Of a stretch of 64,000 bases of DNA, positions 23,121-34,185 are shown piece after piece. Source of the stretch: Curvularia sp. ZM96 (lineage: Eukaryota > Ascomycota > Dothideomycetes > Pleosporales > Pleosporaceae). Numbering within the stretch: position 1 is the stretch's first letter; each line of letters starts with the position of its first letter. The position numbers and the translations under genes were made by a program. Below the pieces are notes generated by a model that searched no databases, was not told where the DNA came from, and was given only the letters and a program-made list of their open reading frames with translations. The DNA is taken from contig JAJGBQ010000003.1 in assembly GCA_022457065.1 (NCBI GenBank), forward strand, positions 2,108,001-2,172,000. The letters run 5' to 3'.

Positions 23121-23796
23121 TGTGTTGTGTTTTTTTGGTGGCAACCAGGACACCTCTGGGATACAAAAATTGGATGAGTGCGAGATGGCGAACGAAAAAA
23201 TAGGCAAAAGACAAGAAAGCGGATAGCTGCATTGACGTGAATGGCATGCGGGGCGTAGACGCGCCAAGTGACGCGAAGGAACGTGATTTCAAGACTAGCC
23301 ACATCAGCTCAACAATTACTGGTCTCGCCACAATTAATCATGTTCGAATAGAGGTTTGGATGACTTCGACAATGAGTTGATATTCCCGACCGAAAGGAAC
23401 CCAAGGTATAAAATACACAGACCGGATGATGCATTTGATCATGCACAGAAAACCCAAACACCCAAACGCACGGTGATAGGCCCGGCACACAGCGCTGCAT
23501 CATCCCATCATGCCCCCCCAGTCCCAACCTGCTCCTATCGCCGAGGAAGGGCGAAGATACTGAACGCCTAGACAATTACACCATTCGCAATGCCGCTACC
23601 CGATTGAAACACACTTGCATGAAGAAGCCAAACAAACCCCGTACAATCCCATTTCATACAACGTCATCGGTGTCCTCGGGTTTTCCAAATGGGTATCTTT
23701 TTAGCATTGTTCGAAGCGCGTTGCGCGATAGAAATGTGAAAGTCACCCCCCTTTCCTCCCCTTTGCTCGTCTTTGTCCAGGACAGGGCGTGCGATA
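23121..23796. other. Intergenic region
   Basis: Short upstream region of DHFR plus the 3' region of the PP4 subunit gene. Nothing else is supported. Confidence 0.45.
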
Positions 23797-26768
23797 CTAT
23801 TCGCTTTCGCCTCCCTCGCCACTACTTTTTAGTGGGATGGACAATGATATCTTTTTCGGCGTCCCCCCACCATCCTTGCTGGGATTGACATTGGGTGACT
23901 TCCGGCGCAAGCTCCTCAGACTCCCTGAACTTGCATTGCTGGACGTCGAAGCACGGCGCTTGGGACCTGCAGACGTGGAGATACTTGCAAGGAGCTCATC
24001 CTCTTCGTCTTCCTCTCTGCGACGCTTTTCCGATATCCGTTCTGGTGGAGATCCTGCCGAAGCCGAGTTTGGTGATGGGGTAGTTTCCTCTGGGGTTTGC
24101 GTCGCTGAGGACATCTTTTGGCCAGCGGCTGATACGTCGGTGGCAAGATCATCCATATCTGCGTCGTCCGCATCGTCATCGGGGTAGTTGACGAGAGGCC
24201 GTACGGGTGACGCTCCATTGATACCGAGTTTGCCAGCAGTGGCAAGCTGTTCATCCTCGTCGTCTGACGTGTTGAAGTAGGCTTCTTCGTCTGGGTCTAC
24301 GTCCTTCAGGGCTTGACCCCACTTGCCGCCATTGACGTTTACAGGATGTCGTGCAGGAGTGTCGCTGTCCACACTTGTGAAGGAATTGTCGAGCTCCTGA
24401 GTTGTGACTGGTTCGTGGTTTTGGTCGTATTTGAGGATCAGGTTCTGGAAAGTGTCGACATAGGTGACAGCCTGTAACTTCTCTCTATACGTTTCGATCA
24501 AGTGTTGAACTATGATCTTGATGTTCTCGCGTCGAATGAATTCGAACAGCTCCAAGCATGCTGAGTTGAGGAGATTGTCACGAGGCATTGTGTCGAACAA
24601 GATTTGCAGAATGGGTTCGAAGAGTTGGTGCTGGATAATCTGGCGGTTGTGTGTCTCGTCGTGGAAACCAAGCACGGTGCGGAAATACTTGAGTGCAGCT
24701 ACAACAAGTCAGTAACAGCGTAGACTGAGGGTGCAAAGCACATACTAAGTTTCAGATGCTTCTCTGGACAGGCCATGAGCTGAGCCACTCGCATCGCAAG
24801 GCCTTCAGATAGGATGAAATATTTGCTGCGGAAAGAATGTTGGCGGATGAAGAAACACAGAACCTCCACAAGATGAGCATATAATGACACTTCTTGCATC
24901 GATAGATCGTCCACTAGATAGGGTCAGCTAAGATGGCGCACGGTAATTAAGGGACCGACTTACTAGATTCTCGGCCTTCGAGATCCTTGAGAGGCTGGAA
25001 AAGTTTCCGTGCGGATTCATCGTAAAAGTTTTGAATAAAAGAGTCTGTCTGCGGTATGGAGGGAAGCTGTCCCCTCATCTTGGCCAGGAAGTCACTGTTG
25101 GTTCTTCCCAGCGCTTCTATCGATGCTGAGTTGGCGTTGGGGTCGAGTAAGATCTTGATGGCATCCGCCATCTGCGCCTTGACGCCCAAGTCCACCTCGA
25201 TAAGAAGTAGCTCAATGAGGGTATCGGTAAGTGGCTTGGTCTTCTCCTGAATGGCCTTGAATATGTAGCTTCGCACCATAAGGGCATCGTGATCAATCAA
25301 GGACACGAGTATATCTGTTCCTGCTACACGGACTGCGGCGTCTTGGTGCTTTAGTGCAAACTGGATGACTTCCAACAGACCCCCGCTGATGAAGTTTTGG
25401 TACAGCTGGGCCCTGACGTTTGCCTGCAGGCTCTTTGCTATTGCGCAACATTGCTGGATGAACAAGACAGCGTCCTTTTTACGTGACAGGTTCTGTTCCT
25501 TGGGGGAGAAGATGCCAAAAAGCTCCTTTAGAAACGGGCCGTTCGCTTGGAGGTGCTGGACAATGTCTACTTGGTGGAAGAATATGAGGGAGTTGAGGAC
25601 GCTGAAGGTGGGGTCGTCGAGGATGCGCGCGAGAACAACGTCTTTCAGGTACTGCAGGCGATATGTGTAATGGATTTTCCGCTTGATGTTCTCGTCCTCA
25701 ATCTTGACGACTTCTTTGAATTTGGATTCGTCGTCAAGGTACTGTCGGTGGTTGGCCTTGTGCAGGGGAAAGTCTGGGTCGTCTGTGACATGTCAGTACG
25801 TGTTGATACAAGGTGGCAGTGGGGCCACTACTCACATTCCAGAGCCCCAACGACACCCAAAACCACAGGGTCTGTGACGACATATTCAATGATGGCGGTG
25901 TCGTTAAGCAGGATGAGCATCTTCATGATGCTGCATAGCCGGTGGAGATCCGAGACGCTCTCGAGGTCTTCGGCCATCTCTACGAGCGGAATAAGCTTGG
26001 GTATGTAGTCCTGGGCGAGTATGAACTTGGCGAGGGCCTCTCGCCCTCCCGGTGTGGAATTGGCGGCGCGCATGTGGTTCTCAATCTCGTGTAGGTTTCC
26101 AAGGTCAGGGTTGGGGAGGAGAATGGGGCTAATATGGTCCAAGTCGTCTGAAAGACCATCGTCTGTGTCAGCATTAGCCTGCTGGAAGCTCGGTGGATGG
26201 GCCCGACGTACCCTGCGCTAAAGCTTGCAGTCGCGATTGGACTTCGTTGACAAAGTCCCTGGGCGTGTGTCAGTGGGATTGCTCAATTGGCCCGCGTTGT
26301 TGATGCTCACCATATGCTCGCACATCCCTCGGGCTCCTGGAAGCTGAGGGCCATGTCGGTGCCATTTTGCTCGGTCCATACTATCAATGTGTCTGTGGCG
26401 AATTAGCAGCTGTCCCCCGTTGTGCAGTGCGGTATGACACGCGCATACCTTGCTGCTTCTGATAACCGTCATCCTTGGAGATGCGCGTCTCGAGGAGCTG
26501 TCGCGACTGGTCGTCTTCGGACAGGACTACGATTCTGGCTTCCTCCTGCTGTAGAGTAACACGAGTTAGCATGCGGGTCTGATAGTGGTGGTGCGCGCCG
26601 GTACATCTGGGGCGACAACGTGTAGCGGTGGCGGGAAAAGGGGAGACGTACGTTTGTTACGACGCCCTTGCAGAAGCCGGTGCCTCTGTCGAACCAGTCA
26701 TTGTTCTTGAGCTCGTAGACTTTGACGCGCTTTCGTTCGCTCGCAGGTGGTGGTGCGACGTTTGCCAT
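23797..26768 (-). CDS. psy2: Serine/threonine-protein phosphatase 4 regulatory subunit 3 (Psy2/SMEK)
   Basis: Regulatory subunit that targets PP4 phosphatase to substrates in DNA-damage checkpoint recovery and other signalling. Eight exons (26768-26652, 26548-26449, 26392-26311, 26258-26212, 26162-25836, 25782-24964, 24913-24746, 24698-23797) give 853 residues. The N-terminal PH/EVH1-like domain runs from RVKVYELKNNDWFDRGTG through the segment with VWTEQNGTDMALSFQEPEGC. The DUF625/SMEK Armadillo region follows with ALEYDPDFP, RLQYLKDVVLARILDD and ALKYFRTVLG. The C-terminal about 200 residues are acidic and Ser-rich and end in a basic segment with RRKSPNVNPSKDG, a plausible nuclear localisation region. 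Intron phases are all consistent. Function is inferred from the family. Confidence 0.95.
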
Positions 26769-28225
26769 AACCGGCTCGGGCGTGTCGACAGTCTCCGGCT
26801 AGGGCAGAGGACCCTCCGGAGCGAGGCGCGCAGTCGCGAAAGCTTGCGCAGGACGAGGGGACGATCGTCGGGTGGACGGGGTCAGGGCCAGGGATGAGGA
26901 GGATGGGGCGGTCGTGTGGTGTGGTACTGGGCGTGGTGCTGGCGGATGACGGGTGCGAGGCTCGGCGGCGCTTGCAGGCGGTTGGCTTGCTGGCCGCTGG
27001 GGGGCGTTGGCAGCGCAGCGCAGGCGACGCGACAGGCTGGATCAAGGCGCAACAGCAGGGCGCGAGTTTGCGATGGCGGCGTGACGGGCAAAGGTGATCA
27101 GCCTCGGGCACTTTTGCAGGCGCGTCGTGGGTCGCAAAGTGGAAGCGGGAGAGCACAGGCTTGGGGGCACAGTGCATGCACTAAGATAAGAGCCTAGACC
27201 CGAGCGGCGGCTCAAGAGCCTCAACACCACGGCGAGCCTTGGGGATGCTGGAGACGGGTGCGCGTCAGGGTGCGTCGGTCGCTGCAGCTGTGCGGGGTCT
27301 GTGAGGGCGTCGATGGCGTCGAGAGAATGTATGGGCATGAGCAGAGCATGGCGAGTTCATGTTGCATACTGACGCAATCATGGCCTTGGCGTGGTGAAGT
27401 GTATGTACTGGTACATGTCGATGGATGTACGACATGCAAACTCGCTCACTCTCTCTTTCTCCCACTCTCGTCCTCCAACCCTTCGCATGGCGGCCAGGCT
27501 GCTACTTGACTGCCCTGTCCTGTCATTCACGATCAAGCAACCACCCACCCCGATACCCACATGGCTAAGCATGCAACCCGCCGCTCGGCAGGGGCAGGGG
27601 CAGCCCAGTCATCGTTGTCGTCATGAAGTCGCGAGATTACGAAGTACGTCCAAAACTAAGCCTTCACCCAATACCGCCCGCGCGCCCCAAGGTGCCTATA
27701 CGAGTATTCCATGACGTCCCCGGCCAAGCCACGCCATGCTCTCTGCGCCGGCCCGCCCTGCGCCCAGCTAAAATTCAGTGCCAGGCGGTATCCAGAAAAA
27801 GGCACCCAGGGAAAGGCGCCCACACGCTGCATCGATAAGGCTTACTACTCTATCAGCAATCATTCTATTGCACTCCTCCGACTCCCACATACTCGTAGCA
27901 CTATCTCGGATCCCCAGGCCCATGTCAGCCAATATTCGTCACTAGCACACCCATCGCTGCGCCAGTCCTCCAGCCAACGCTTCCCCATATTGCAGAAGCC
28001 TCGCACGCCTCTCAACGACACACTATAGTCTTTGCTTCGTTTTGGTCCGCCGTCCCCTAGCCTAGGCCTAGTGTTGCAGTATTTGGCACACGCGGCGTGG
28101 GGGGCCAATGGCTGGATTGGAAACATGGCGCCAGGTCCCGCGCCCACTACCGCATTCGTTCTCGGATGCGGAAGGCTAATGGTGCGGCCGGCCAGACTCC
28201 TATCCCTCCTGCTACCGCAGCTGAG
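26769..28225. other. Intergenic region between divergent genes
   Basis: GC-rich region upstream of psy2 (-) with many overlapping open frames on both strands from 26628 to 28249. The mutual overlap and lack of domains argue against coding. A possible small spliced gene at its right end is listed separately. Confidence 0.45.
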
Positions 28226-28406
28226 GTGAGTTGGCTGCCCGCCAAGCACCTTTGGGTTGTTATCTTCACTCGCTAACTTTATTCAGTTCCCAGCCTGGCC
28301 CGAGAATATCGGAGCCATATCTGAGGCGCTAGAAGCAGCGGGCGCATGGGCCCAAACCCGGCGACCACGCTACTCAAGCGCGTCCCGCCCGTCTGTTGAG
28401 ACATAA
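28161..28406 (+). CDS. Possible small spliced gene, or 5' leader with intron
   Basis: A textbook intron at 28226-28286 (GTGAGT donor, GCTAAC branch motif at about 28271-28276, TATTCAG acceptor, 61 nt) joins an open frame starting near ATG 28161 to an exon ending with stop TAA at 28404-28406. The joined frame would encode about 61 residues and includes ATAAEFPAWPENIGAIS across the junction. No homology is recognised. The intron could instead lie in the 5' UTR of the gene starting at 28503, which is only about 100 nt beyond the stop. Read as a small protein only with caution. Confidence 0.25.
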
Positions 28407-28502
28407 TTATCCACTATAGATTAGAAGGCCTGCTGCCTCTTGCTGCTTCCGCCTGAACCAGACGTGTACTCTTCCGCCGCCTGACACCTACCCATATCAA
28501 TA

Positions 28503-29519
28503 ATGTCGAGTCTGTCCAGCACGAACCAAACAACAAAAACTTCACCAACTGAACCGTTTCCTACCATTACTGTCATCAAGCCGGCGAGGCCCGTCTCTGC
28601 GCCGTGCCCGAATTTTTCAAAGCCCATCATCACAGAGCCTGCCACAAGTACCAATTCCAATTCCAAGTCTGTCGGTGCCCAGGAAGTTCAAGCCAGAATC
28701 AAAGCTCACCGGAGATCCGTCGGCGCCCATGAGGTCCAGGCCAGAATCCAAGCCGCAAGAAGGAGCTTGACGGCAGCTCAACCGCCGACTGAAGCGTTTC
28801 AACGCAAACTCGAACAAAACCCTGACCTCATCCACCCGGCTTTGCGTGCCAGAAGCGGAGTCACGTCAAACTCGGATCGGTCTCGCAGCCACAAGTCGAA
28901 GACTCACCAAGATCAATCCATTGATGCAGTTATACGACGCCTATCGGCTGAGATCAATGGCGAGCACCTGAAGCACCCAGCGGACGTACCACCAGTCCCT
29001 GCGTTACCCTCATTCATGTCCTCTGGAATGGGTCGGCCTCGTTCTTATCAGCCCGGAAGTAGCAGGTCTTCTGTCACTAAGAGGCGGAGTCCTCTTTCAA
29101 TTGTCTCGTCTCCAGATGACTATGATGGTATGTTGAGCATTGTACACCGTCCAGAGCATGTTGAACTAACAGTCGCAGAATCGGAAGAAACTTCAGCACA
29201 GACTTCGAGGCACACATCAAGGCGTGCCTCTACCTCAGCCTCTTCCCGTACGCATTCCCTGCTCTTGCTAAGATACACAATACTCATATGCCGAGCAGAA
29301 ACCTCCAAATGCGACAGCAGTCACGACCTAGATGACGACGCCTCGAACGAGAACATTCGCGTCATCAGTATAACCGCCCACAAATCAGGCCACATCCAGC
29401 ACCAACACGAGCCTGCACCCCAGTTGTCGCCGATCATTTCTCGGCCCAAATCTCAGCCAGTCAAGCGCCGCAGTCCATGGTCAACCCTCACACGACGAAG
29501 AATTCTTTGCTTTGTTTAA
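28503..29519 (+). CDS. Unknown Ser/Arg-rich low-complexity protein with a 16-residue tandem repeat
   Basis: I do not recognise this gene. It encodes 338 residues if unspliced, or 321 if the in-frame 51-nt intron at 29248-29298 (GTACGC donor, GAGCAG acceptor) is removed; removal deletes a leucine-rich stretch out of keeping with the rest. The protein is Ser-, Arg- and Pro-rich and mostly disordered. Residues 56-71 and 72-87 are a tandem repeat beginning SVGA[QH]EVQARI. Short helices are likely at the repeat and around IDAVIRRLSAEI. It ends in a basic segment (RRSPWSTLTRRR). No signal peptide or membrane helix. Possibly a lineage-specific regulatory or scaffold protein. Confidence 0.55.
   Translation: MSSLSSTNQTTKTSPTEPFPTITVIKPARPVSAPCPNFSKPIITEPATSTNSNSKSVGAQEVQARIKAHRRSVGAHEVQARIQAARRSLTAAQPPTEAFQRKLEQNPDLIHPALRARSGVTSNSDRSRSHKSKTHQDQSIDAVIRRLSAEINGEHLKHPADVPPVPALPSFMSSGMGRPRSYQPGSSRSSVTKRRSPLSIVSSPDDYDGMLSIVHRPEHVELTVAESEETSAQTSRHTSRRASTSASSRTHSLLLLRYTILICRAETSKCDSSHDLDDDASNENIRVISITAHKSGHIQHQHEPAPQLSPIISRPKSQPVKRRSPWSTLTRRRILCFV
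28668..28763 (+). repeat. Tandem 48-nt coding repeat (two units)
   Basis: Two adjacent 48-nt units (28668-28715 and 28716-28763) encode 16-residue copies differing at a few positions. Third-position changes are common between them, so the duplication is not recent and the protein sequence has been kept. Confidence 0.7.
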
Positions 29520-31045
29520 CGACTACCTTGTTTGCACGATGCATTTCCTATGTCTACAGGGCCAGACGCGCCACAACATATTTCCTTTTGGCGTTCTATT
29601 TCAATCTTCTTTTCCAGTTTTGGCCCGGCGTGCAGCACATCCGAGCTTGCTTTGGCGCCCATTTCGTTTGTGCATCATGAACCCTGTTTGATTTGAGCGA
29701 CTGCATACAGGGAGGTAGATAGCGCGGGAGTTTTGGCGTTTTTTTTTCACGTGTTCCAGGAGGCGAAATTACTGAGCGTTTCTCACTCGCCCATTCTTAC
29801 GACTAGCTAGCCAGCTTACCAGCAAAGCACAAATGCATCCATTGCGGCAATTGCACAAGACGCATTGCCTCGCTTAAACAACAGTCTCCAAGTAACAAGC
29901 CCGAGCGACCCTTTTTGCCCTCTGCAGGCGCAGCTGAAAGCACCGTGGCAGTATGTGTCTACTGTTCTGGAAGCAAGGCTTGTTAAACTTAGGCAAGCCA
30001 CTAGCCGCACACGGGACGCCTTCCGAACACGGCCAATATCGACAGCAAGCTGCCAAATACAGAGCGCGGCTGGGCCAATGACAGCGGACACGACAATTGA
30101 ATCCGCCTCGAACGGGCAAGGGGTCGTGGTAGCTGCGTGTCAGGGTGCGGCGTTCCCGGAGAGCCAGCCAGCCATCCAAGGCGGAACGTGCATATGGAAT
30201 GGGGCCTTGCAGCTCTACTATGTGACCCAAAAGGGTACAGGTCCCCAGAAGAAAAAGTACCGGCAGACACACAATGTGCCGAAAGAGTTGTACTGGTACC
30301 GCTTCGGGTGGACGAAAAAGCAAACACAGTACCTGGAGCGAGGAGAACGTCGGGTCCAAGTCTGGGACGCGTTCCTGATTGCTGACGGCCGGTCGTGCGC
30401 CTGCTAACAAATGGTGCCGACAGCACGACCCGCTTGGACGTCCGCTGAACGTCCGTTGTCCGCACAACGTTTGAACTAGTCGCCCCTTTCCGCCCACTCT
30501 AGACACGTCAAAGACCGGTGTCCATGTCGGTTTGCCAGAAATCAATAGCGACAGCCATCTCCAGACTCTGGGCTGCTTTAGTGAAGACGCGTCAGCGAAA
30601 ATTGCCACCTGAGCCTGGCACCTGGAGTCTGGTAGACATAGCGCCATGATCTCCCATAACCTGGCCCATAGTACTATTGCCGGACCTTAATGGTCTAATT
30701 CTACGGTCCCAAATTTGCGACACACTGGGCCCTTGGAAGACGTCATCTTCAGGAACAGGTCACCTAGTGCAATAGAAGGAGCAGATCTTGCCGACTTAAT
30801 CAGTAACTGCAGCACATCATCCCTTGAGATCCTCCTCCCTAGCCTCGGAGCGTATGTTTGGTTGACGCGAATGCGAGACACACCCAGCCCAGCCTTATGC
30901 ACGAGCCCGCGGCAGATCTCATGAAGATCACGGTTGCACAGACCAACCACGGGCCTATCGATAAGACGTTGGCCTCGGCAGCTGAAGCTCCTTCTTGTCC
31001 ACCTCCACAACTCGTCCCACGTCAACTGCATCCCCGCACGCCACA
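29520..31045. other. Intergenic region
   Basis: Open frames exist in three frames around 29865-30647 (for example 29865-30407 on + and 29874-30647 on -). They overlap one another, have no domain and show no splice context. I treat the segment as stop-poor non-coding DNA. Confidence 0.4.
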
Positions 31046-31732
31046 ATGAACCCGGCAGAGCGCACCAAGGAGGCGCTCCTCGGTATGTTTGTTAGCCTCT
31101 TTTCCACATGTGGCCAGAACACCAGAGAAGCATGAAATCGCCCAGCATGCTTCGTACTTGCAATGCTTTTGATTCGAGTGCTTACTGATCCTGTACCAGC
31201 AAAGACAGAGGCGTTATGCACGTCTATCGTAGACAATCGTAGAGACGATCCTTGGGGCGGTGACGGCTACCTGTCCACTATACTCCGCACTGTGAAGATG
31301 CACGAGGCCACGGAATACTCCTCGGTACTAAACAAGACCGAGTATGAGCCGGCCCTGGACTACTCCACGTCAGCACACAAGGAGCTGCTGATCAAGGAGC
31401 AGAGCGCCGCTTTGGTAGGTCTTGTTTAGTCGATTCTATTCAAAGTGCCCTTCACACCCACTCCGGGGAAGCAGCCCAAAGATTGCTCTGCTGACATTAG
31501 TAACCAGATCAAAACCGCTCAGGACATCTCGACTCTCATCCGTGACCTGCAAGAACTCTGGCTCTTTGGTGGCCTCGATACCCTCGCTGATCCTGCAGAC
31601 GAGGAAGCGAACCGCGCAAAAGCCCTAGCAGTTGCTGAGATGATCGAGACTCTAGCAAAACAGGGTCCTGCAGGTGTACCAAAGAATGGATTCAGCTCTG
31701 TAAAGGAGGAAGCAAACGAAAAGAACTCGTAA
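31046..31732 (+). CDS. med22: Probable Mediator of RNA polymerase II subunit 22 (Med22/Srb6)
   Basis: Small subunit of the Mediator head module that links activators to RNA polymerase II. Exons 31046-31082, 31200-31414 and 31508-31732 give 158 residues. The second intron is needed because the unspliced frame has a stop at 31427-31429. Splicing GTAGGT to the AG at 31506-31507, with a TGCTGAC branch motif about 20 nt upstream, yields EQSAALIKTAQDISTLIRDLQ followed by ELWLFGGLDTL, close to the conserved fungal Med22 pattern of SALIRAAEDI and WLFGxLDTL. The N-terminal half is less typical and might contain a further intron. The C-terminus is short and polar. Assignment rests on the C-terminal motif and size. 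Confidence 0.68.
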
Positions 31733-32809
31733 ATTTGACATGAAGTGACATGCAATCGAACGACTGAGCAAGTGCAGTAAAACGATAAGTCAGTAAGGAT
31801 TCACTTTACATTCCAAGGAACGTTCCCCTCGGACTCAAGGGGCCACGTGAGCCTGTGTGAGACATATCTCACAGCGCGGCGTTCAACTCTGAAAGACAAC
31901 CTCAAAGGCTGTCATCTCGAATAGTGGTACCGGGTCCCACAGGTGCATGACGTACAAATAGCTTGTGGATGACCACGATCACTCCAGCCAGTCATGTGTT
32001 GGGAGCCGCTAAAACGGCATGAGTTATTTCTTTATAGCAAACCATTGCCCATATTCAAACTATCTGATCAAGGATTTATCAAAATCTAAACATCCTCATC
32101 GAACTTGCTTCTTACGAACATGACCAAAGTGACGACGAAGGGAAAACAAAAACTACTGCATCAAATGACACGTCCCTCAAACCCCATACCAGCCTCTGCC
32201 ACTCTCCACCAACGGCTCAACGTGGGCCCCACCCAATCAGTCCAACATGTGGCCACTCTGCTTGCAAGTGCAAACACAAATTCCCAAGTCCAAGTTGTCG
32301 GGTTCGTCGGGGGCTTGCGGAGACGCCATTAGTGCCAAACCTTGTCCAAGGCGCCGTCGTAGCAACTTAAGCCATATCGAGTTAGGCCGTTCATCTGGGT
32401 ACACGCATCCATATCTATTTCTCTTCTTTTATACACTATGTGCCGCTGGGCTGGGCTCTGTTGGCCTCGTGTGCGGAAGCATCTCCGAAGGGGAAGAGGG
32501 GTGGCCTAATGAGATGTGCGGGCGGGAGCGGACGGATGAGCTACGGTGTAATTGTCTTCAGCGATTGATTGATTATCTCGATCGACTGATCATGTTGCGG
32601 AACGGCAGATCTATGGGTGTCTACAGCCGATAACTTTGGGGTGAGAAAAAAATACCGCCGAGTGTAGATGTACGGAATCGCTCACTAGGTAGCTCAGATA
32701 AGATAGATTGGCAATATGGGAATGGGGCTGAATGCAAATTGGGTATTCCAGACAACACTATTCATGCAAACTAAAGTTACAAGCCGCTTTTCAGCTCTCC
32801 ACCCTTCTC
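31733..32809. other. 3' region between convergent genes
   Basis: Between med22 (+) and the oxidoreductase gene (-). Frames at 32105-32633 have no domain and are not supported. Confidence 0.45.
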
Positions 32810-34185
32810 TTACTCCCGTACCCTAATCTTCATGCCAAACTCATCAAGCGTATTCACGTATTCGTCGCCTAGCGTCGCTGGCGTCAGGATACCGCCGCCC
32901 AGCCTACCCGCCTCCGTCTCCTCAAGCCGTCCCCTAAGCATCACCTTGGCCGCCGCGCTGAGCGTAATCGCCGTCGCAACATACCCACCATGCGCGACCT
33001 CCAAGTCCGCTAGCACCTTTTTTCCGTCCTGCGTGTATCCCGCGCCGCGGTAGTGCATAAAGTCCTTCTTCATGCTTTCTCTGGCGGGGCCCTGACCGGG
33101 GCTGGGGATCACCCTTTTGAAGAGGGGTTCCATGATCCATCTTGTGACTGGAATAGCGAGTAGTGTGGCGATGGAGGCCAGGGCGAATTTTTGCACGAAC
33201 CCGGCGAAGAAACTGCGGGCGCGCGCGTACTCGTTGAAGCGGAAGCGGGGACCGTATTGCTGCGACTCGTCGGGAGAAGTCTGATACAGGCCCCAGGAGC
33301 GATGCGCGATGCATTCGTCCACGGCAGCCATCAGCCCCGTCGTCTGAATGCCACCTAGCTCGGGTATCGTTTTCAGACCCACGAGGCTGGTAGCTAGACT
33401 CGCGCTGGGCGGCGGACCGACCACACCATCCGCAGCAACGGGCGACAGAGAGTACGGATGCATCGACTTCGCGAGGTGACTCAGCGAATACTTCTTAAAC
33501 AGCTCCAGCATCGTGAGCGACGTGCCGCCACTAATCCCCGATTTAAATGCATACAGCGTCATGACTGCACGCTCGCACGCCTCATTGTACCGCTTGCGTA
33601 CCTGCCTGGCCAACACGTACGCCATAATATCTGCGGGGACGGAATCGAGACCGCATTCAGGGATGATAATGGTTTTGTTCTTGCGGGCCAAGGCGTCATA
33701 CTTGGAGATCATATCGTAGATCCAGGGGACTTCGCCGGTGGAGTCGAGGTAATGCGTGCCGTTCTGTACGCACGCGGCCAGCACGGGCTCGCCGTAGTGC
33801 ATGAAGGGGCCGACGGTGGTGATGAGGAGGGTGGTGCTTTTGGCGAGGGCATCGAGGGAGGAGGGTTCGTGGGCGCATGTTTCGATGGCTGTAGTGATAT
33901 TAGTTGTTTCTTGCTTTCTTCGTGTGTTGCCTTTTTTCTCTTCGAGACTTGTTCGTCGTGTGTGTGCGACACTGAACTTTCTTCGCACTTACCTGGTTCC
34001 TTGCGGTCTGGCCTCAGTTTAGACAGCTCTGCTACGACGTCCTGAAGCTTCTTCTCATTGCGCCCGGCAACAGCCCACCTGAGGTCGTCGGGTAGGTGTG
34101 TGGTGATCCACTCGGCGACGAGTTTGCCAGTGTATCCCGTGGCTCCTAGGAGCACCAACTCGTACTTTCGCGACTCTTGAGCCAT
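32810..34185 (-). CDS. Saccharopine dehydrogenase-like oxidoreductase (SCCPDH / trans-acting enoyl reductase type)
   Basis: Exons 34185-33993 and 33888-32810 (intron of 104 nt) give 423 residues. The N-terminus has the NAD(P)-binding motif LLGATGYTGKL, followed by RWAVAGRNEKKL, TTVGPFMHYGEPV and an acidic HYLDSTGEVPWIYDM segment, all typical of the saccharopine dehydrogenase-like family of eukaryotes and mycobacterial trans-acting enoyl reductases. A hydrophobic stretch near residue 290-310 (FVQKFALASIATLLAIPV) may be a membrane or lipid-droplet contact. It is not the lysine-pathway saccharopine dehydrogenase, which has a different arrangement. The substrate is unknown; a lipid role is suggested for relatives. 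Confidence 0.88.

Noticed and set aside
22558..23226. 222-residue + frame opposite DHFR
   Set aside because: Antisense shadow of the DHFR coding sequence.
26628..27838. Cluster of frames on both strands upstream of psy2
   Set aside because: They overlap each other and the first psy2 exon; composition suggests GC-rich non-coding DNA.
29865..30647. Long open frames on both strands (180 and 257 residues)
   Set aside because: Three frames are open at once over the same DNA, with no domain, signal peptide or splice logic; best explained by stop-poor composition.
33458..34045. 195-residue + frame opposite the saccharopine dehydrogenase-like gene
   Set aside because: Antisense shadow that runs through the intron of the real gene.
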